Positions 37,241 to 46,192 of a stretch of DNA of 64,000 nt are shown here, piece after piece. The notes beneath the pieces are model-generated. The model saw nothing but the letters and a program-made list of their open reading frames with translations. It did no database searches and had not been told where the DNA came from. The DNA is from Bacillus sp. FJAT-25509 (GTDB lineage Bacteria; Bacillota; Bacilli; Bacillales; Bacillaceae_G): the NCBI RefSeq assembly GCF_001420605.1, contig NZ_LJIZ01000011.1, forward strand, positions 1-64,000, in the 5' to 3' direction. Position numbers and translations under genes: made by a program. Numbering within the stretch: position 1 is the stretch's first letter; each line of letters opens with the position of its first letter.

Positions 37241-39085
37241 TTATTCTTGTTCAGCGAATTTTTTCTTTTTCGCTGCACGCTCGCGCTCACTTTTATCAAG
37301 AAGCTTTTTACGTAAACGAATTGATGTTGGTGTAACTTCACAGTACTCATCATCATTTAAGTATTCTAAAGATTCTTCAAGCGTCATAATACGTGGTTTT
37401 TTCATTGTTGTTGTTTGGTCTTTATTTGCTGAACGGATGTTAGTAGCATGTTTAACTTTAACAACGTTTACTGATAAATCATTGTCACGGTTGTGTTCAC
37501 CAACAATCATACCATCATAAACATCTGTTCCTGGCTCAAGGAAAATTACACCGCGGTCTTCTAGACCCATAATTCCGTATGTTGAAGCTTTACCAGTTTC
37601 CATTGATACTAATACACCTTGACGACGTCCACCAACTTGACCTTGAATTGCTGGTTGGTAGCTATCGAATGAATGGTTAATGATTCCATAACCACGAGTT
37701 AAAGTTAAGAATTCAGTAGTATAACCAATTAATCCACGAGCTGGTACCATAAATGTTAAACGAACTTGGCCGTTACCATTATTCACCATATCTCTCATTT
37801 CACCTTTACGTGCACCCATTGATTCCATGATTGAACCAGTATACTCTTCAGGAACGTCAATTTGTACATGCTCAACTGGCTCACATCTTACACCATCAAC
37901 TTCACGAATGATAACTTCTGGTTTTGAAACTTGAAGCTCATAACCTTCACGACGCATGTTTTCAATAAGGATTGATAAGTGAAGCTCCCCACGTCCACTA
38001 ACGATCCAAACATCAGGAGAATCTGTATTTTCTACACGTAAACTTACGTCTGTTTGAAGCTCTTGTAATAATCTTTCTTCAATTTTACGAGAAGTTACAA
38101 ATTTACCTTCACGACCAGCAAAAGGTGAGTTATTAACTAAGAATGTCATTTGAAGAGTTGGCTCATCAATACGTAAGATTGGAAGTGCTTCTTGGTGTTC
38201 AGCAGGACATACTGTTTCACCAACGTTGATATCTTCCATACCAGATACTGCTACTAAGTCACCAGCTTTTGCTTCTTGGATTTCAATACGTTTTAATCCA
38301 ATGAATCCAAACATTTTAGTAATACGGAATTGTTTAACTGTTCCATCAAGTTTCATTAAAGCAACTGATTGACCTACTTGCATTGTTCCACGGAAAATAC
38401 GTCCGATACCGATACGTCCAACATAGTCATTGTAGTCTAATAATGTTACTTGGAATTGTAAAGGCTCTTCACTATTATCAATTGGAGATGGAATGTGCTC
38501 AATAATTGTATCGAATAAAGCATTCATATTTGATTCTTGTTTAGAAGGATCAGATTCTAAGCTAGAAGTTCCGTTGATCGCTGATGCGAATACAACTGGG
38601 AATTCTAATTGATCTTCGTTTGCACCTAATTCGATAAATAAATCGATTACTTCGTCAACTACTTCATCAGGACGTGCGAAGTCACGGTCGATTTTATTTA
38701 CTACTACGATTGGTGTTAAATGTTGTTCTAAAGCTTTTTTCAATACGAAACGAGTTTGTGGCATACAACCTTCATAAGCATCTACTACTAAAAGAACACC
38801 ATCAACCATTTTCATGATACGTTCTACTTCTCCACCAAAATCGGCGTGTCCAGGAGTATCCATGATGTTAATACGTTTACCTTCATACTGGATTGCTGTA
38901 TTTTTAGCTAAAATTGTAATTCCACGTTCACGTTCTATATCATTAGAGTCCATTGCACGTTCATTAACGTTTTCGTTTGAACGGAATGTACCTGATTGTT
39001 TTAATAACTCATCAACTAACGTTGTTTTACCATGGTCAACGTGAGCAATGATTGCTATATTGCGTAAATCTTCTCTTTTTTTCAA
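37241..39085 (-). CDS. typA: ribosome-associated GTPase TypA/BipA
   Basis: A 614-aa translational GTPase that assists ribosome assembly and stress adaptation. The G domain has P-loop [10 protein letters not shown], switch ERERGIT, G3 DTPGHADF and G4 NKID. EF-G-like domains III and V follow, then the BipA-specific C-terminal domain, ending in a Lys-rich tail. The frame reaches 39115, but TTG 39085 after TAGGAGTG gives the family start [12 protein letters not shown]. Confidence 0.97.
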   Translation of the reverse strand: MKKREDLRNIAIIAHVDHGKTTLVDELLKQSGTFRSNENVNERAMDSNDIERERGITILAKNTAIQYEGKRINIMDTPGHADFGGEVERIMKMVDGVLLVVDAYEGCMPQTRFVLKKALEQHLTPIVVVNKIDRDFARPDEVVDEVIDLFIELGANEDQLEFPVVFASAINGTSSLESDPSKQESNMNALFDTIIEHIPSPIDNSEEPLQFQVTLLDYNDYVGRIGIGRIFRGTMQVGQSVALMKLDGTVKQFRITKMFGFIGLKRIEIQEAKAGDLVAVSGMEDINVGETVCPAEHQEALPILRIDEPTLQMTFLVNNSPFAGREGKFVTSRKIEERLLQELQTDVSLRVENTDSPDVWIVSGRGELHLSILIENMRREGYELQVSKPEVIIREVDGVRCEPVEHVQIDVPEEYTGSIMESMGARKGEMRDMVNNGNGQVRLTFMVPARGLIGYTTEFLTLTRGYGIINHSFDSYQPAIQGQVGGRRQGVLVSMETGKASTYGIMGLEDRGVIFLEPGTDVYDGMIVGEHNRDNDLSVNVVKVKHATNIRSANKDQTTTMKKPRIMTLEESLEYLNDDEYCEVTPTSIRLRKKLLDKSERERAAKKKKFAEQE

Positions 39086-39287
39086 AATATATTCACTCCT
39101 AAAATGTCTACACATCTATTTTCATTATTAACTAAAACATTATAGCACATGCACACGGAAATATATCAAGAAAATGTTTAATCAAAAATATAAATTATTA
39201 ATAAATATTTAGGAAAGATTTAGTTTTTTCAAATTTACATCCGAATAGACAAAGAGTAAAATAAGATTAGGAACAGGAGGATACACC

Positions 39288-39473
39288 ATGTCTAACACTA
39301 AATTTAGACTTTTCTGCGTTGCAACTTTATCCGTAATCTTCTTAATACTAGTTGGGATTATGCTAGCAGAACTAAGTATTATTGGCGCTGTCATTTCACT
39401 AATTATTTCCATTTCATTAGTTGGTTATGGTTTTTCATTACGTGCTAAATTAAAAAGAGAAGGCAAGTTATAA
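39288..39473 (+). CDS. ylaF: YlaF family small membrane protein
   Basis: A 61-aa protein with two TM helices (about 8-27 and 30-50) and a basic C-terminus, of the YlaF/DUF5325 type. GAGGAGG precedes ATG. It diverges from typA and converges on the inositol monophosphatase gene, and its stop codon lies inside the terminator. Confidence 0.85.
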   Translation: MSNTKFRLFCVATLSVIFLILVGIMLAELSIIGAVISLIISISLVGYGFSLRAKLKREGKL

Positions 39474-39488
39474 ACCTGCCTTCTTTTT
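39459..39488 (+). terminator. ylaF terminator overlapping its stop codon
   Basis: Stem GAAGGCA/TGCCTTC, then a T run; the ylaF TAA is in the loop. Confidence 0.7.
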
Positions 39489-39489
39489 A

Positions 39490-40290
39490 TTATTGTAGAA
39501 ATTCGATATAATCAGTGAGTAATTCGTTATGAATCGAAGCATTACTTACTACGACTGAGCTTTTTTTAAGAATTGAAAGGCTTTCATTTTTGAGAGTAGT
39601 ACATATTCCGCCTAGTTCTTCAACAATAATTTTACCCGCGGCAAAATCCCAAGGTGATAATCTTGGGGTAATATATGCATCAACCCGTCCCATTGCCACA
39701 TAGACCATTTCCATCGCTGCAGATCCATATGACCTACTTCCTCTAACTCTTCGAATAAGGTTACTTAATTTTTCATGGTTTACATAACGATTTTTAGTTA
39801 ACCAAATAGCATTTACAGCTACAATAGCCTCTTCTAGTACTACATTTTTCAAAGGCGTTAATTCGAGATCATTTAAAAATGCCCCTTCACCTTTTTTAGC
39901 AAAATATAGTTCATTATGTATTACATCCATTATAAATCCCATTTTACCGATTCCATTTTCATAAATACCTAAAGAAATCATAAAATTACGTTTTTGATGA
40001 ACAAAATTCATCGTTCCATCAATCGGATCAAGAATCCATACTACTCCATTTACTTGATCTAATTCATCGCCTTTACCTTCTTCACCTAGTAAGTAATGAT
40101 TTGGAAATTTCTTTTTTATTTTTTCGTAAAAGAATTTTTCGATTTCTTCATCTTTATTTGTTACTAAGTCATTTTCGTTTGATTTCGTATTGATTGTTAT
40201 GGAGTCGTATAAAGAACTTTTAATATTTTCAGCTGCCTCTTGAAGCAAATTCCTCGCGAATTGTTCAATTTCTTTCCAGTCTACATTCAT
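39490..40290 (-). CDS. yktC: inositol monophosphatase family protein (YktC)
   Basis: A 266-aa Mg-dependent phosphatase. Visible motifs are GEEGKGDE, the signature WILDPIDGTMNFVH (metal-binding Asp residues) and the C-terminal SPWDFAAGKIIVEE. Natural substrates may include inositol phosphate or NADP-like bisphosphates. TTG 40305 overlaps the Shine-Dalgarno, so ATG 40290 after GGAGTG is preferred. Confidence 0.93.
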   Translation of the reverse strand: MNVDWKEIEQFARNLLQEAAENIKSSLYDSITINTKSNENDLVTNKDEEIEKFFYEKIKKKFPNHYLLGEEGKGDELDQVNGVVWILDPIDGTMNFVHQKRNFMISLGIYENGIGKMGFIMDVIHNELYFAKKGEGAFLNDLELTPLKNVVLEEAIVAVNAIWLTKNRYVNHEKLSNLIRRVRGSRSYGSAAMEMVYVAMGRVDAYITPRLSPWDFAAGKIIVEELGGICTTLKNESLSILKKSSVVVSNASIHNELLTDYIEFLQ

Positions 40291-40466
40291 AATTAAACAC
40301 TCCAAACTCTTCGTGCTAAAACTATATTTTTATGGTCCTGTTTATCAGTTTACCAATTTTAACCTAAAAAAACCTAGTGAAATGATTTTTATTTAATGAT
40401 GAGGAACTTATTTTGGAGGGTGGGCATACGATAGACCATTGGGCATAAGCGGAAGATGAGCGCACA

Positions 40467-40492
40467 GAAAAACGAACCTATTTAAAGGTTCG
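40467..40492 (-). terminator. ykzI terminator
   Basis: Stem CGAACCT/AGGTTCG, with GTTTTT on the minus strand. Confidence 0.8.
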
Positions 40493-40505
40493 GTAAATAA
40501 ACTCG

Positions 40506-40694
40506 CTAAGCTTCTAGACGAATTAATTCTAATCTTAATAATTCTAATTTCTTCTTAGATTCAATCATTGCTTCATTATCATTGACTGTCATAGCATCGA
40601 ATAGTGTAGCTAGTTCGTAATCTAATTCTAATCTAAGTACAGGAATTCTCTTTTCTGCATCAGTTCTTTTTAACGCATTAATCACTTGTCTCAT
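40506..40694 (-). CDS. ykzI: YkzI-like small protein (DUF5327)
   Basis: A 62-aa Leu/Glu-rich, probably helical protein with heptad-like spacing in its C-terminal half (ESKKKLELLRLELIRLEA). Two adjacent ATGs follow GGAGGGATA; the second (40694) has better spacing. Its position beside yktB and yktC and its length match B. subtilis ykzI. Function unknown. Confidence 0.8.
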   Translation of the reverse strand: MRQVINALKRTDAEKRIPVLRLELDYELATLFDAMTVNDNEAMIESKKKLELLRLELIRLEA

Positions 40695-40889
40695 CATTAT
40701 CCCTCCATAGAATATAAGTTGGCAAAACAAATTGTAAAAGTTAATTAACAAAATTTTCTGATTTTTATCTTGCTACTAATATATGTTGTTTAAGCTTATA
40801 ATGTAACTATTTTATGAAGAAACATATTACCCATTTGTTTTGGACAAACATGGTATACTAATTAGATAATGCAACTAGGGGGTTCGAAA

Positions 40890-41519
40890 ATGACTCAAAC
40901 TTTTTTTAAAGAAAGTGATTTTGAAATATTTACAACTGACTCAACATTAGAAACTAGAATGAGTGCTATACAAAATGAAATCCAACCAAAATTTAAAGAA
41001 ATTGAAGAAGAAATATTACCATTTTTAAATGTACAAACAGATCAAAACTTCTTTGGCCATATTGCTAAGCATGCTCGTCGTACTGTGAATGCTCCAAAAG
41101 ATACTTGGATTGCTTTTGCAACAAATAATCGTGGATACAAGATGCTTCCTCATTTCCAATTTGGACTTTGGGGTACTCACCTATTTGTTTACTTTGGAAT
41201 TATTTACGAAAGTCCAAATAAGCAATCGATTGCCATTAACTTTGAAAAGAATAAAGCTAAACTTTACAAAATGATTCCGAAAGATTTTGTTGTATCATAC
41301 GATCATATGAAGCCTGATGTGATACAAAAGAGTAAAATGAATAAAGATGAATTCAATAAAGGTATCCAAAGATTTCATGATGTAAAAAAAGCAGAATACC
41401 TATGTGGAATTACGATTGCAAAAGATGAAGCAATTACACTTACAAAGGAAGATCTAATCCAACGTATTATAGAAACATATAATACTTTAATTCCTTTATA
41501 CAAAATAAGTATAAACTGA
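40890..41519 (+). CDS. yktB: UPF0637 family protein YktB
   Basis: A 209-aa cytosolic protein of the YktB/UPF0637 family. The conserved core contains GHIAKHARRTVNAPKDTW and GYKMLPHFQFGLWGTHLF, with several His/Arg residues that suggest ligand or metal binding. Function unproven. ATG 40890 follows GGGGG; the longer frame from 40869 lacks a ribosome-binding site. It is convergent with yktA. Confidence 0.9.
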   Translation: MTQTFFKESDFEIFTTDSTLETRMSAIQNEIQPKFKEIEEEILPFLNVQTDQNFFGHIAKHARRTVNAPKDTWIAFATNNRGYKMLPHFQFGLWGTHLFVYFGIIYESPNKQSIAINFEKNKAKLYKMIPKDFVVSYDHMKPDVIQKSKMNKDEFNKGIQRFHDVKKAEYLCGITIAKDEAITLTKEDLIQRIIETYNTLIPLYKISIN

Positions 41520-41640
41520 ATTAATATAAGTGTTGTTTAATTATACATATGTCAAAAACAAAAGTCTATGCCCATTCTTTACACATTTTTCGACAGGACG
41601 AAATATGAAATTGAATTATTTAAACAATACAGACAAATAA

Positions 41641-41686
41641 AAAGCCCATTGAAGGTAGCTAATAATCCTTTAATGGGCTCTTATTT
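41641..41686. terminator. bidirectional terminator between yktB and yktA
   Basis: Stem AGCCCATTGAAGG...CCTTTAATGGGCT, with T runs on both strands. Confidence 0.85.
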
Positions 41687-41729
41687 TTCACTTCAGAATT
41701 TTTCTTACTATTTATTAACTCATTAAATA

Positions 41730-41999
41730 CTACATTTTAATTTTATCACCAGGAGCGCCATTTTTAGCTTTTTGCATGACTCTGTATGCGGAATAGCCTG
41801 ATATCTCTTCTAATTCATTACATAATTTTTTTTCTTCTGCAATACTAGGTACAATTGATTTAAACTGTTTATATGTAGCCATTAACACTTCACGATCTAT
41901 TCCCTTTTCATACGCTTTTTCTACTGATGTGTAGAACTGTATTACCTCGATTGTCTCATCTGTTGTCCAATCATATGAAATTGGGTATTGGTAATCCAT
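41730..41999 (-). CDS. yktA: UPF0223 family protein YktA
   Basis: An 89-aa helical protein with YPISYDWTTDETIEVIQFY at the start and FKSIVPSIAEEKKLCNELEE, the hallmark of UPF0223. Function unknown. It diverges from speA across about 275 bp, as in B. subtilis. Confidence 0.9.
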   Translation of the reverse strand: MDYQYPISYDWTTDETIEVIQFYTSVEKAYEKGIDREVLMATYKQFKSIVPSIAEEKKLCNELEEISGYSAYRVMQKAKNGAPGDKIKM

Positions 42000-42201
42000 T
42001 TACTTCACTCCTACTATTTTCTAATTAATTCCATTTTAACACATTTTTAAAATTCCATTCTTATTTTAAAAATTGATATAATTTCATTCAGATGAATAAA
42101 ATTTCATAAACTTATCATATTTTTCTATACAGAAAATTCATAGAATGATATAATCTTTTTGTTTTTCAAATGAAGGTAAGACAGTTTATAACTTAATGAG
42201 A

Positions 42202-42222
42202 GTAAACAGTTGAATTGTTTAC
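42202..42222. promoter_or_regulatory. inverted repeat in the speA leader
   Basis: GTAAACA-GTTGAAT-TGTTTAC, 7-bp perfect arms, 53 bases before the speA start. It may be an operator or leader hairpin. Confidence 0.35.
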
Positions 42223-42275
42223 AAACATATCACTTCCGAAAAACACTATTATTCATTAAATGGGGTGTATGTTAA

Positions 42276-43727
42276 ATGAAACAAATTGAAACGCCGTTAT
42301 TTTCTTCTTTATTAGAACATGCAAAGAAGAACCCTATTCAATTCCATATTCCGGGACATAAAAAAGGAAATGGAATGGATCCAACATTTAGAGAGTTTAT
42401 TGGTGATAATGCATTATCGATCGATTTAATCAACATTGCTCCTTTAGATGATCTACATCATCCAAAAGGTAAAATAAAACAAGCACAAGATCTTGCAGCA
42501 AAAGCTTTTGGTGCTGACCACACATTCTTTTCAGTTCAAGGCACAAGTGGAGCAATCATGACAATGGTAATGAGTGTTTGTGGACCTGGCGATAAAATTA
42601 TCGTCCCAAGAAATGTTCATAAATCTGTTTTATCTGCAATCATTTTCTCAGGCGCGACACCAATTTTTGTTCATCCTGAAATTGATAGTGAATTAGGTAT
42701 TTCACACGGTATTACGACAAATGCAGTGAAAGAGGCCATTTTAACTAATCCTGATGCAAAAGCAGTATTAGTTATTAATCCTACATACTTTGGATTTGTA
42801 GCAGATTTAAAAAGCATTGTTGAATTAGCACATTCACATGGCTTAGCCGTATTAGTTGACGAAGCGCATGGTGTACATATTCATTTCCATAACGAATTAC
42901 CGATCTCTGCGATGCAAGCAGGGGCTGACATGGCTGCTACGAGCGTTCATAAGCTTGGTGGCTCTATGACTCAAAGTTCCATTTTAAATGTAAGAGAAGG
43001 CATTGTGAATGTCCACAGAGTACAATCTGTACTAAGTATGCTAACAACTACTTCAACATCCTATTTATTACTTGCTTCACTAGATGTTGCAAGAAAGAGA
43101 TTAGCAACTGTTGGTGAAGAATTACTAACTAATACTATTAGACTAGCAAATAATGCACGAAATAAAATTAATTCAATCAATGGTTTATATTGCCCTGGTT
43201 ATGATTTAGTTGGTAAAGAGGCTACATTCAACTTTGATCCTACTAAAATATTAATCAGTGTAAAAAAACTGGGTATAACGGGCCATGACGTTGAAGTTTG
43301 GTTAAGAGAGCGATTTAATATCGAAGTTGAAATGTCTGATTTATATAATGTTCTTTGCATTTTAACACCTGGTGATAGTGAAGAAGACATCCAGCAGCTA
43401 ATTCATGCACTTGAGGTATTAGCAACTGAATTTGACATCTCAGAGCGCAATACGAATTTAAACGTTGAGATCCCAACGATTCCGACTTTAGCAGTCTCTC
43501 CTAGGGATGCATTTTACTCTGAAACAGAATCTGTTCCACTTGAGGATTCTGTCGGTAGAATTATTGCTGAATTTGTCATGGTTTATCCACCTGGAATTCC
43601 AATCTTTTTACCTGGTGAAGAAATCACACTTGAAAATCTTGTTTATATTAAAAAGAATATTGAAGCAGGATTACCTGTTCAAGGTCCAGAAGACGAAGAT
43701 TTATTAACATTAAAAGTATTAAAATAA
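42276..43727 (+). CDS. speA: arginine decarboxylase SpeA (Orn/Lys/Arg decarboxylase class III)
   Basis: A 483-aa PLP enzyme of the fold-type I major-domain family, making agmatine for polyamine synthesis. Substrate assignment is by synteny with B. subtilis speA; lysine is possible. The N-terminus is FHIPGHKKGNGMDPTFREF. FSVQGTSGA is the cofactor phosphate region, DEAHG lies before the active site, and SVHKLGGSMTQ holds the Schiff-base Lys. A C-terminal domain follows (about 385-483). ATG follows GGGG. Confidence 0.93.
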   Translation: MKQIETPLFSSLLEHAKKNPIQFHIPGHKKGNGMDPTFREFIGDNALSIDLINIAPLDDLHHPKGKIKQAQDLAAKAFGADHTFFSVQGTSGAIMTMVMSVCGPGDKIIVPRNVHKSVLSAIIFSGATPIFVHPEIDSELGISHGITTNAVKEAILTNPDAKAVLVINPTYFGFVADLKSIVELAHSHGLAVLVDEAHGVHIHFHNELPISAMQAGADMAATSVHKLGGSMTQSSILNVREGIVNVHRVQSVLSMLTTTSTSYLLLASLDVARKRLATVGEELLTNTIRLANNARNKINSINGLYCPGYDLVGKEATFNFDPTKILISVKKLGITGHDVEVWLRERFNIEVEMSDLYNVLCILTPGDSEEDIQQLIHALEVLATEFDISERNTNLNVEIPTIPTLAVSPRDAFYSETESVPLEDSVGRIIAEFVMVYPPGIPIFLPGEEITLENLVYIKKNIEAGLPVQGPEDEDLLTLKVLK

Positions 43728-43744
43728 TTAAAGTTTTATAAAAA

Positions 43745-43770
43745 GAAACTAGGAAATAAATCTTAGTTTC
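43745..43770 (+). terminator. first (disrupted) speA hairpin
   Basis: GAAACTAGGA...TCTTAGTTTC hairpin just after speA with no T run behind it. The same hairpin recurs intact, with a T run, at 43929-43957 on the far side of a 132-bp repeat. Confidence 0.6.
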
Positions 43771-43800
43771 AGTGTGTAGACAAAGTATTAAAAACTTGAC

Positions 43801-43932
43801 TTTCAGACTGATTGCAAGCGCTTGACTTTCGAGGCGCGAAACCTGGTGAGGAGCGGAGTTACCTTAGACGGTAATGAGCACCGCAGACAGGCGAAGCAAC
43901 GAAGAAAGCGAGCGTTTGTCAACAGTCTGAAA
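43801..43932. repeat. 132-bp dispersed repeat, copy A
   Basis: Bounded by TTTCAGACTG and CAGTCTGAAA (inverted ends) and GC-rich inside. It matches copy B (53996-54127) over its whole length in inverted orientation, with about ten to fifteen scattered differences. Shared internal blocks include CTTTCGAGGCGCGAA and GAAGCAACGAAGAAAGCGAG. It is non-coding and MITE-like, lying between two near-copies of the speA hairpin. Confidence 0.85.
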
Positions 43933-43957
43933 CTAGGAAATCAATCCTAGTTTTTTT
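43929..43957 (+). terminator. speA terminator (second, complete copy)
   Basis: GAAACTAGGA-AATCAA-TCCTAGTTT followed by a run of T; nearly identical to the hairpin at 43745. Confidence 0.8.
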
Positions 43958-43969
43958 GTATTCTAAATC

Positions 43970-43996
43970 ACATCTAATTTATATAGGCATATGATA
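43970..43996 (+). promoter_or_regulatory. sigma-K-type promoter of tgl
   Basis: AC (43970-43971), 16 nt, then CATATGATA (43988-43996), which fits the sigma-K pattern AC-N16/17-CATANNNTA. The predicted start of transcription is near 44004, about 55 bases before the tgl start. B. subtilis tgl is known to be sigma-K dependent. Confidence 0.7.
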
Positions 43997-44057
43997 GGTA
44001 AGGTAATTATATTGATTTCGTACGAAAAAATTGTTTTTATGTTAGGATGTGGACTCG

Positions 44058-44891
44058 TTGATAGTCGTGAATAATAAAATTGTTCATGCTTCATTAAAAA
44101 ATAGCGGTGATTCAAATAATAAACTTTATCGAGAAATATTGTCTGATCTAACAAATAGTAAAAAGTCTCATATTTATAAATCTGACCGTGAATTATCTTT
44201 TGATTTGACACTTAGAACTTATATACTTCAGGCTTCTAAAGATTTATTAACAAGCGGCATGCAATTTAGGGTTTTTAGAAGAGCATATTGTAATCCTATG
44301 TTTTGGATTCGTACACCAATGGGTGGATTTAGACTTAGGCCAGGCATAAGACCTTCCATGGGAATTTATGATATTTTTCGTAACGGACAATTTTACGCAA
44401 CAGAATGTGCAACTGCAATTATAATGTTATTTTATAAAGCCCTTCTAGATCTATACGGCTATGAAATTTTTGATCAAATATTCGATAATGGAATATACTT
44501 ATACACTTGGAATTACGAACCTAAATTAGCCATTTTAACATCTGAAGTTGATCGCTCAGCTCCAGGCGATGTTGTTTATATCAAAAATCCTCAAGTTGAC
44601 CCAATGACTCCAGAATGGCAAGGAGAAAACACAGTAAATATGGGGAGTAATTATTTTTACGGACACGGTATCGGAGTACGTTCATTACCAGAAATCATTT
44701 TCCATTTAAATATGCATAGATATCCATTTGCGATGGTTTCTGCCTTTTTAACAAATTTAAATACTAGAATTGACTCAAACGAAATGGCTCAATATTTAAA
44801 GGATAATTCAAAATTAATACCAGTTACAACGAGCGAAGCTTCATCCGACGTTATAACTGCAAGAATTGGAGATCAAACTCAAATTGCATAA
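44058..44891 (+). CDS. tgl: protein-glutamine gamma-glutamyltransferase Tgl (spore coat transglutaminase)
   Basis: A 277-aa enzyme that cross-links spore coat proteins through epsilon-(gamma-glutamyl)lysine bonds in the mother cell. The catalytic Cys is in FYATECATA, and the conserved WQGENTVNMGSNYFYGHGIG supplies the His/Glu region. Overall size matches the B. cereus form (about 276 aa), longer than that of B. subtilis. GTG 44049 is also possible, but TTG 44058 gives the family N-terminus (M-I-V-V) and better spacing from AGGA. A sigma-K-like promoter lies just upstream. Confidence 0.9.
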   Translation: MIVVNNKIVHASLKNSGDSNNKLYREILSDLTNSKKSHIYKSDRELSFDLTLRTYILQASKDLLTSGMQFRVFRRAYCNPMFWIRTPMGGFRLRPGIRPSMGIYDIFRNGQFYATECATAIIMLFYKALLDLYGYEIFDQIFDNGIYLYTWNYEPKLAILTSEVDRSAPGDVVYIKNPQVDPMTPEWQGENTVNMGSNYFYGHGIGVRSLPEIIFHLNMHRYPFAMVSAFLTNLNTRIDSNEMAQYLKDNSKLIPVTTSEASSDVITARIGDQTQIA

Positions 44892-44951
44892 AGAGAAATG
44901 TGGGTGATTCTTAATTGAGTCTCCCTTTTTTTGTGCATTTATTAAAAACAT

Positions 44952-44984
44952 AAAAAACCACAAGGAAAAATGATTCCCTTGTGG
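44952..44984 (-). terminator. SR1 terminator
   Basis: A perfect 8-bp stem CCACAAGG/CCTTGTGG (44958-44965 and 44977-44984), then six T on the minus strand. Confidence 0.92.
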
Positions 44985-45050
44985 AATTTCTCATTTATAG
45001 ATGCCTATAGATATTCTCTTAGACTTTAAATTTTAATTTATAAATTATAA

Positions 45051-45173
45051 TTAACAAACTTCATTTTCAGTTGGTTCACAATCTTCACAGTTTTTAACGT
45101 AAAGAGTTGTTACTTTTTCATCCTCGAAATGACCTACTGTTTTTTCACAACATTTACATACGAACGTTCCCAT
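45051..45173 (-). CDS. sr1P: SR1P, GapA-binding peptide
   Basis: A 40-aa peptide beginning MGTFVCKCC with a core HFEDEKVTTLY that I recognise from B. subtilis SR1P. Six cysteines are present, including C-K-C-C and NCEDCE. AAAGGGG lies 7 bases before ATG. In B. subtilis SR1P binds glyceraldehyde-3-phosphate dehydrogenase GapA and promotes its interaction with RNase J1. rnjA lies 11 kb away in this window. Confidence 0.9.
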   Translation of the reverse strand: MGTFVCKCCEKTVGHFEDEKVTTLYVKNCEDCEPTENEVC

Positions 45174-45216
45174 CTTTGTAACCCCTTTCATAATGTTGTA
45201 TCAATTAACTAACTTC

Positions 45217-45245
45217 ATTATAATGTGTTATACTTATTTACGCAA
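45217..45245 (-). promoter_or_regulatory. sigma-A promoter of SR1
   Basis: On the minus strand: TTGCGT (45240-45245), 17 nt, TATAAT (45217-45222). A perfect -10 box and optimal spacing. Confidence 0.8.
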
Positions 45246-45263
45246 GTGGTAAATAAGTATAAC
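45224..45263. promoter_or_regulatory. CcpN-like operator, long inverted repeat over the SR1 -35 region
   Basis: GTTATACTTATTTAC and GTAAATAAGTATAAC form 15-bp perfect arms around a 7-nt spacer that contains most of the -35 box. TGTGTTATACT (45224-45234) fits the CcpN motif TRTGHYATAYW as I recall it; the opposite arm gives TAAGTTATACT, one mismatch. CcpN represses sr1 in glucose-grown B. subtilis. Confidence 0.65.
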
Positions 45264-45340
45264 TTAAATTTTCTAATACTAGATTATTCAAGGGGTTATA
45301 TATGGTGACCGCTATTCAATTAGTATAACACATTTATTTT

Positions 45341-45634
45341 TTACTCATAACTCTCTTCTATACTTGGTGATGGTAACCAGTCAGCTAAATATTCTGCAAG
45401 CTCCATTGCCTCTTCCTCTGTTTTTAGTTTACATAAAAATTTCAATTGATTTGGAAATGAAACATCCTGTCGATCTAATACAATGCATTGTCTAGACTGC
45501 ATGCAGATGACGAGTGGCTTACCAAAGAACATGTTCGTATATACAATACCAATATCGTATCTTGTATCGTTCGTAACGAAGCCAACAAATCGGACTCTTA
45601 CATTTTCATGATCATCATATAATTTCTCAAACAT
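45341..45634 (-). CDS. DUF3055-like protein
   Basis: A 97-aa cytosolic protein starting MFEKLYDDHENVRVRFVGF, with DIGIVYTNMFFGKPLVI. I associate this pattern with the DUF3055 family of Bacillaceae and staphylococci. Function unknown. GTG 45646 sits on the GGAGG, so ATG 45634 is taken. It lies upstream of the SR1 promoter on the same strand. Confidence 0.75.
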   Translation of the reverse strand: MFEKLYDDHENVRVRFVGFVTNDTRYDIGIVYTNMFFGKPLVICMQSRQCIVLDRQDVSFPNQLKFLCKLKTEEEAMELAEYLADWLPSPSIEESYE

Positions 45635-45795
45635 TGTTTCACCCACTCCTCCGTTTTAGTATTGTAAGTTAATACATATGAAGAAAAATTTAATTTCATA
45701 CCGAATACTTGTCTAAAAATTTGAAATAATGTTATGATAAAAAAAGATTAAAAGTGATGTTTTTCATAAAAACATCTTAGGGGGAAAATTTAAAA

Positions 45796-46191
45796 ATGGT
45801 TCAACAAGCTACCATTCAATTAGTGGAGAAATCAAAATACCAAGAAGCAAATTTAGATTTAATAAATAAATTAATAAATGATTACATACAATCTTCAACT
45901 AAGATTGGTCAACAAGTTGACTGGAATTATGAAAGGGTTTCCTTTCCTTACACTATTTCAAATAAAAAGTTAGATGACCAAGATGCACTTTATTTACAAA
46001 GTAATGATTCTCGTTATAAACATTTTGTTGTTTCAATTCAAGATGATAAAAATATCGTGATTACACTTTTACCAAACTCAACTTATGGTGATAAAGGCAA
46101 AGCAAATGAGCTATGTCGATATTTAGCTCAAAAAATTGAAGCAAAGCTTGAATTATTTAACAATCGAATCATGTATTTTTACAAACGATAA
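45796..46191 (+). CDS. DUF1885-like protein
   Basis: A 131-aa cytosolic protein. The N-terminal QQATIQLVEKSKYQEANL and C-terminal GDKGKANELCRYLAQKIEA, then FNNRIMYFY, match what I remember of the B. cereus/anthracis DUF1885 family. A peptidyl-prolyl isomerase-like fold has been suggested for the family, but I cannot confirm it. AGGGGG precedes ATG. It diverges from the DUF3055-like gene. Confidence 0.75.
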   Translation: MVQQATIQLVEKSKYQEANLDLINKLINDYIQSSTKIGQQVDWNYERVSFPYTISNKKLDDQDALYLQSNDSRYKHFVVSIQDDKNIVITLLPNSTYGDKGKANELCRYLAQKIEAKLELFNNRIMYFYKR

Positions 46192-46192
46192 T

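Larger units (their letters stand above)
44952..45210 (-). ncRNA. sr1: SR1-like dual-function regulatory RNA
   Basis: Inferred transcript from the promoter at 45217-45245 to the terminator at 44952, about 260 nt (B. subtilis SR1 is about 205 nt). It encodes SR1P and leaves about 65 nt between that stop and the terminator for base-pairing. In B. subtilis SR1 lies between pdhD and speA, as here; it represses ahrC translation by pairing and is itself controlled by CcpN and CcpA. Pairing to ahrC cannot be checked because ahrC is outside the window. Confidence 0.75.

Noticed and set aside
43801-43932. CRISPR-like repeat arrays
   Set aside because: The repeats are long, dispersed and inverted, with no regularly spaced short direct repeats anywhere in the window.
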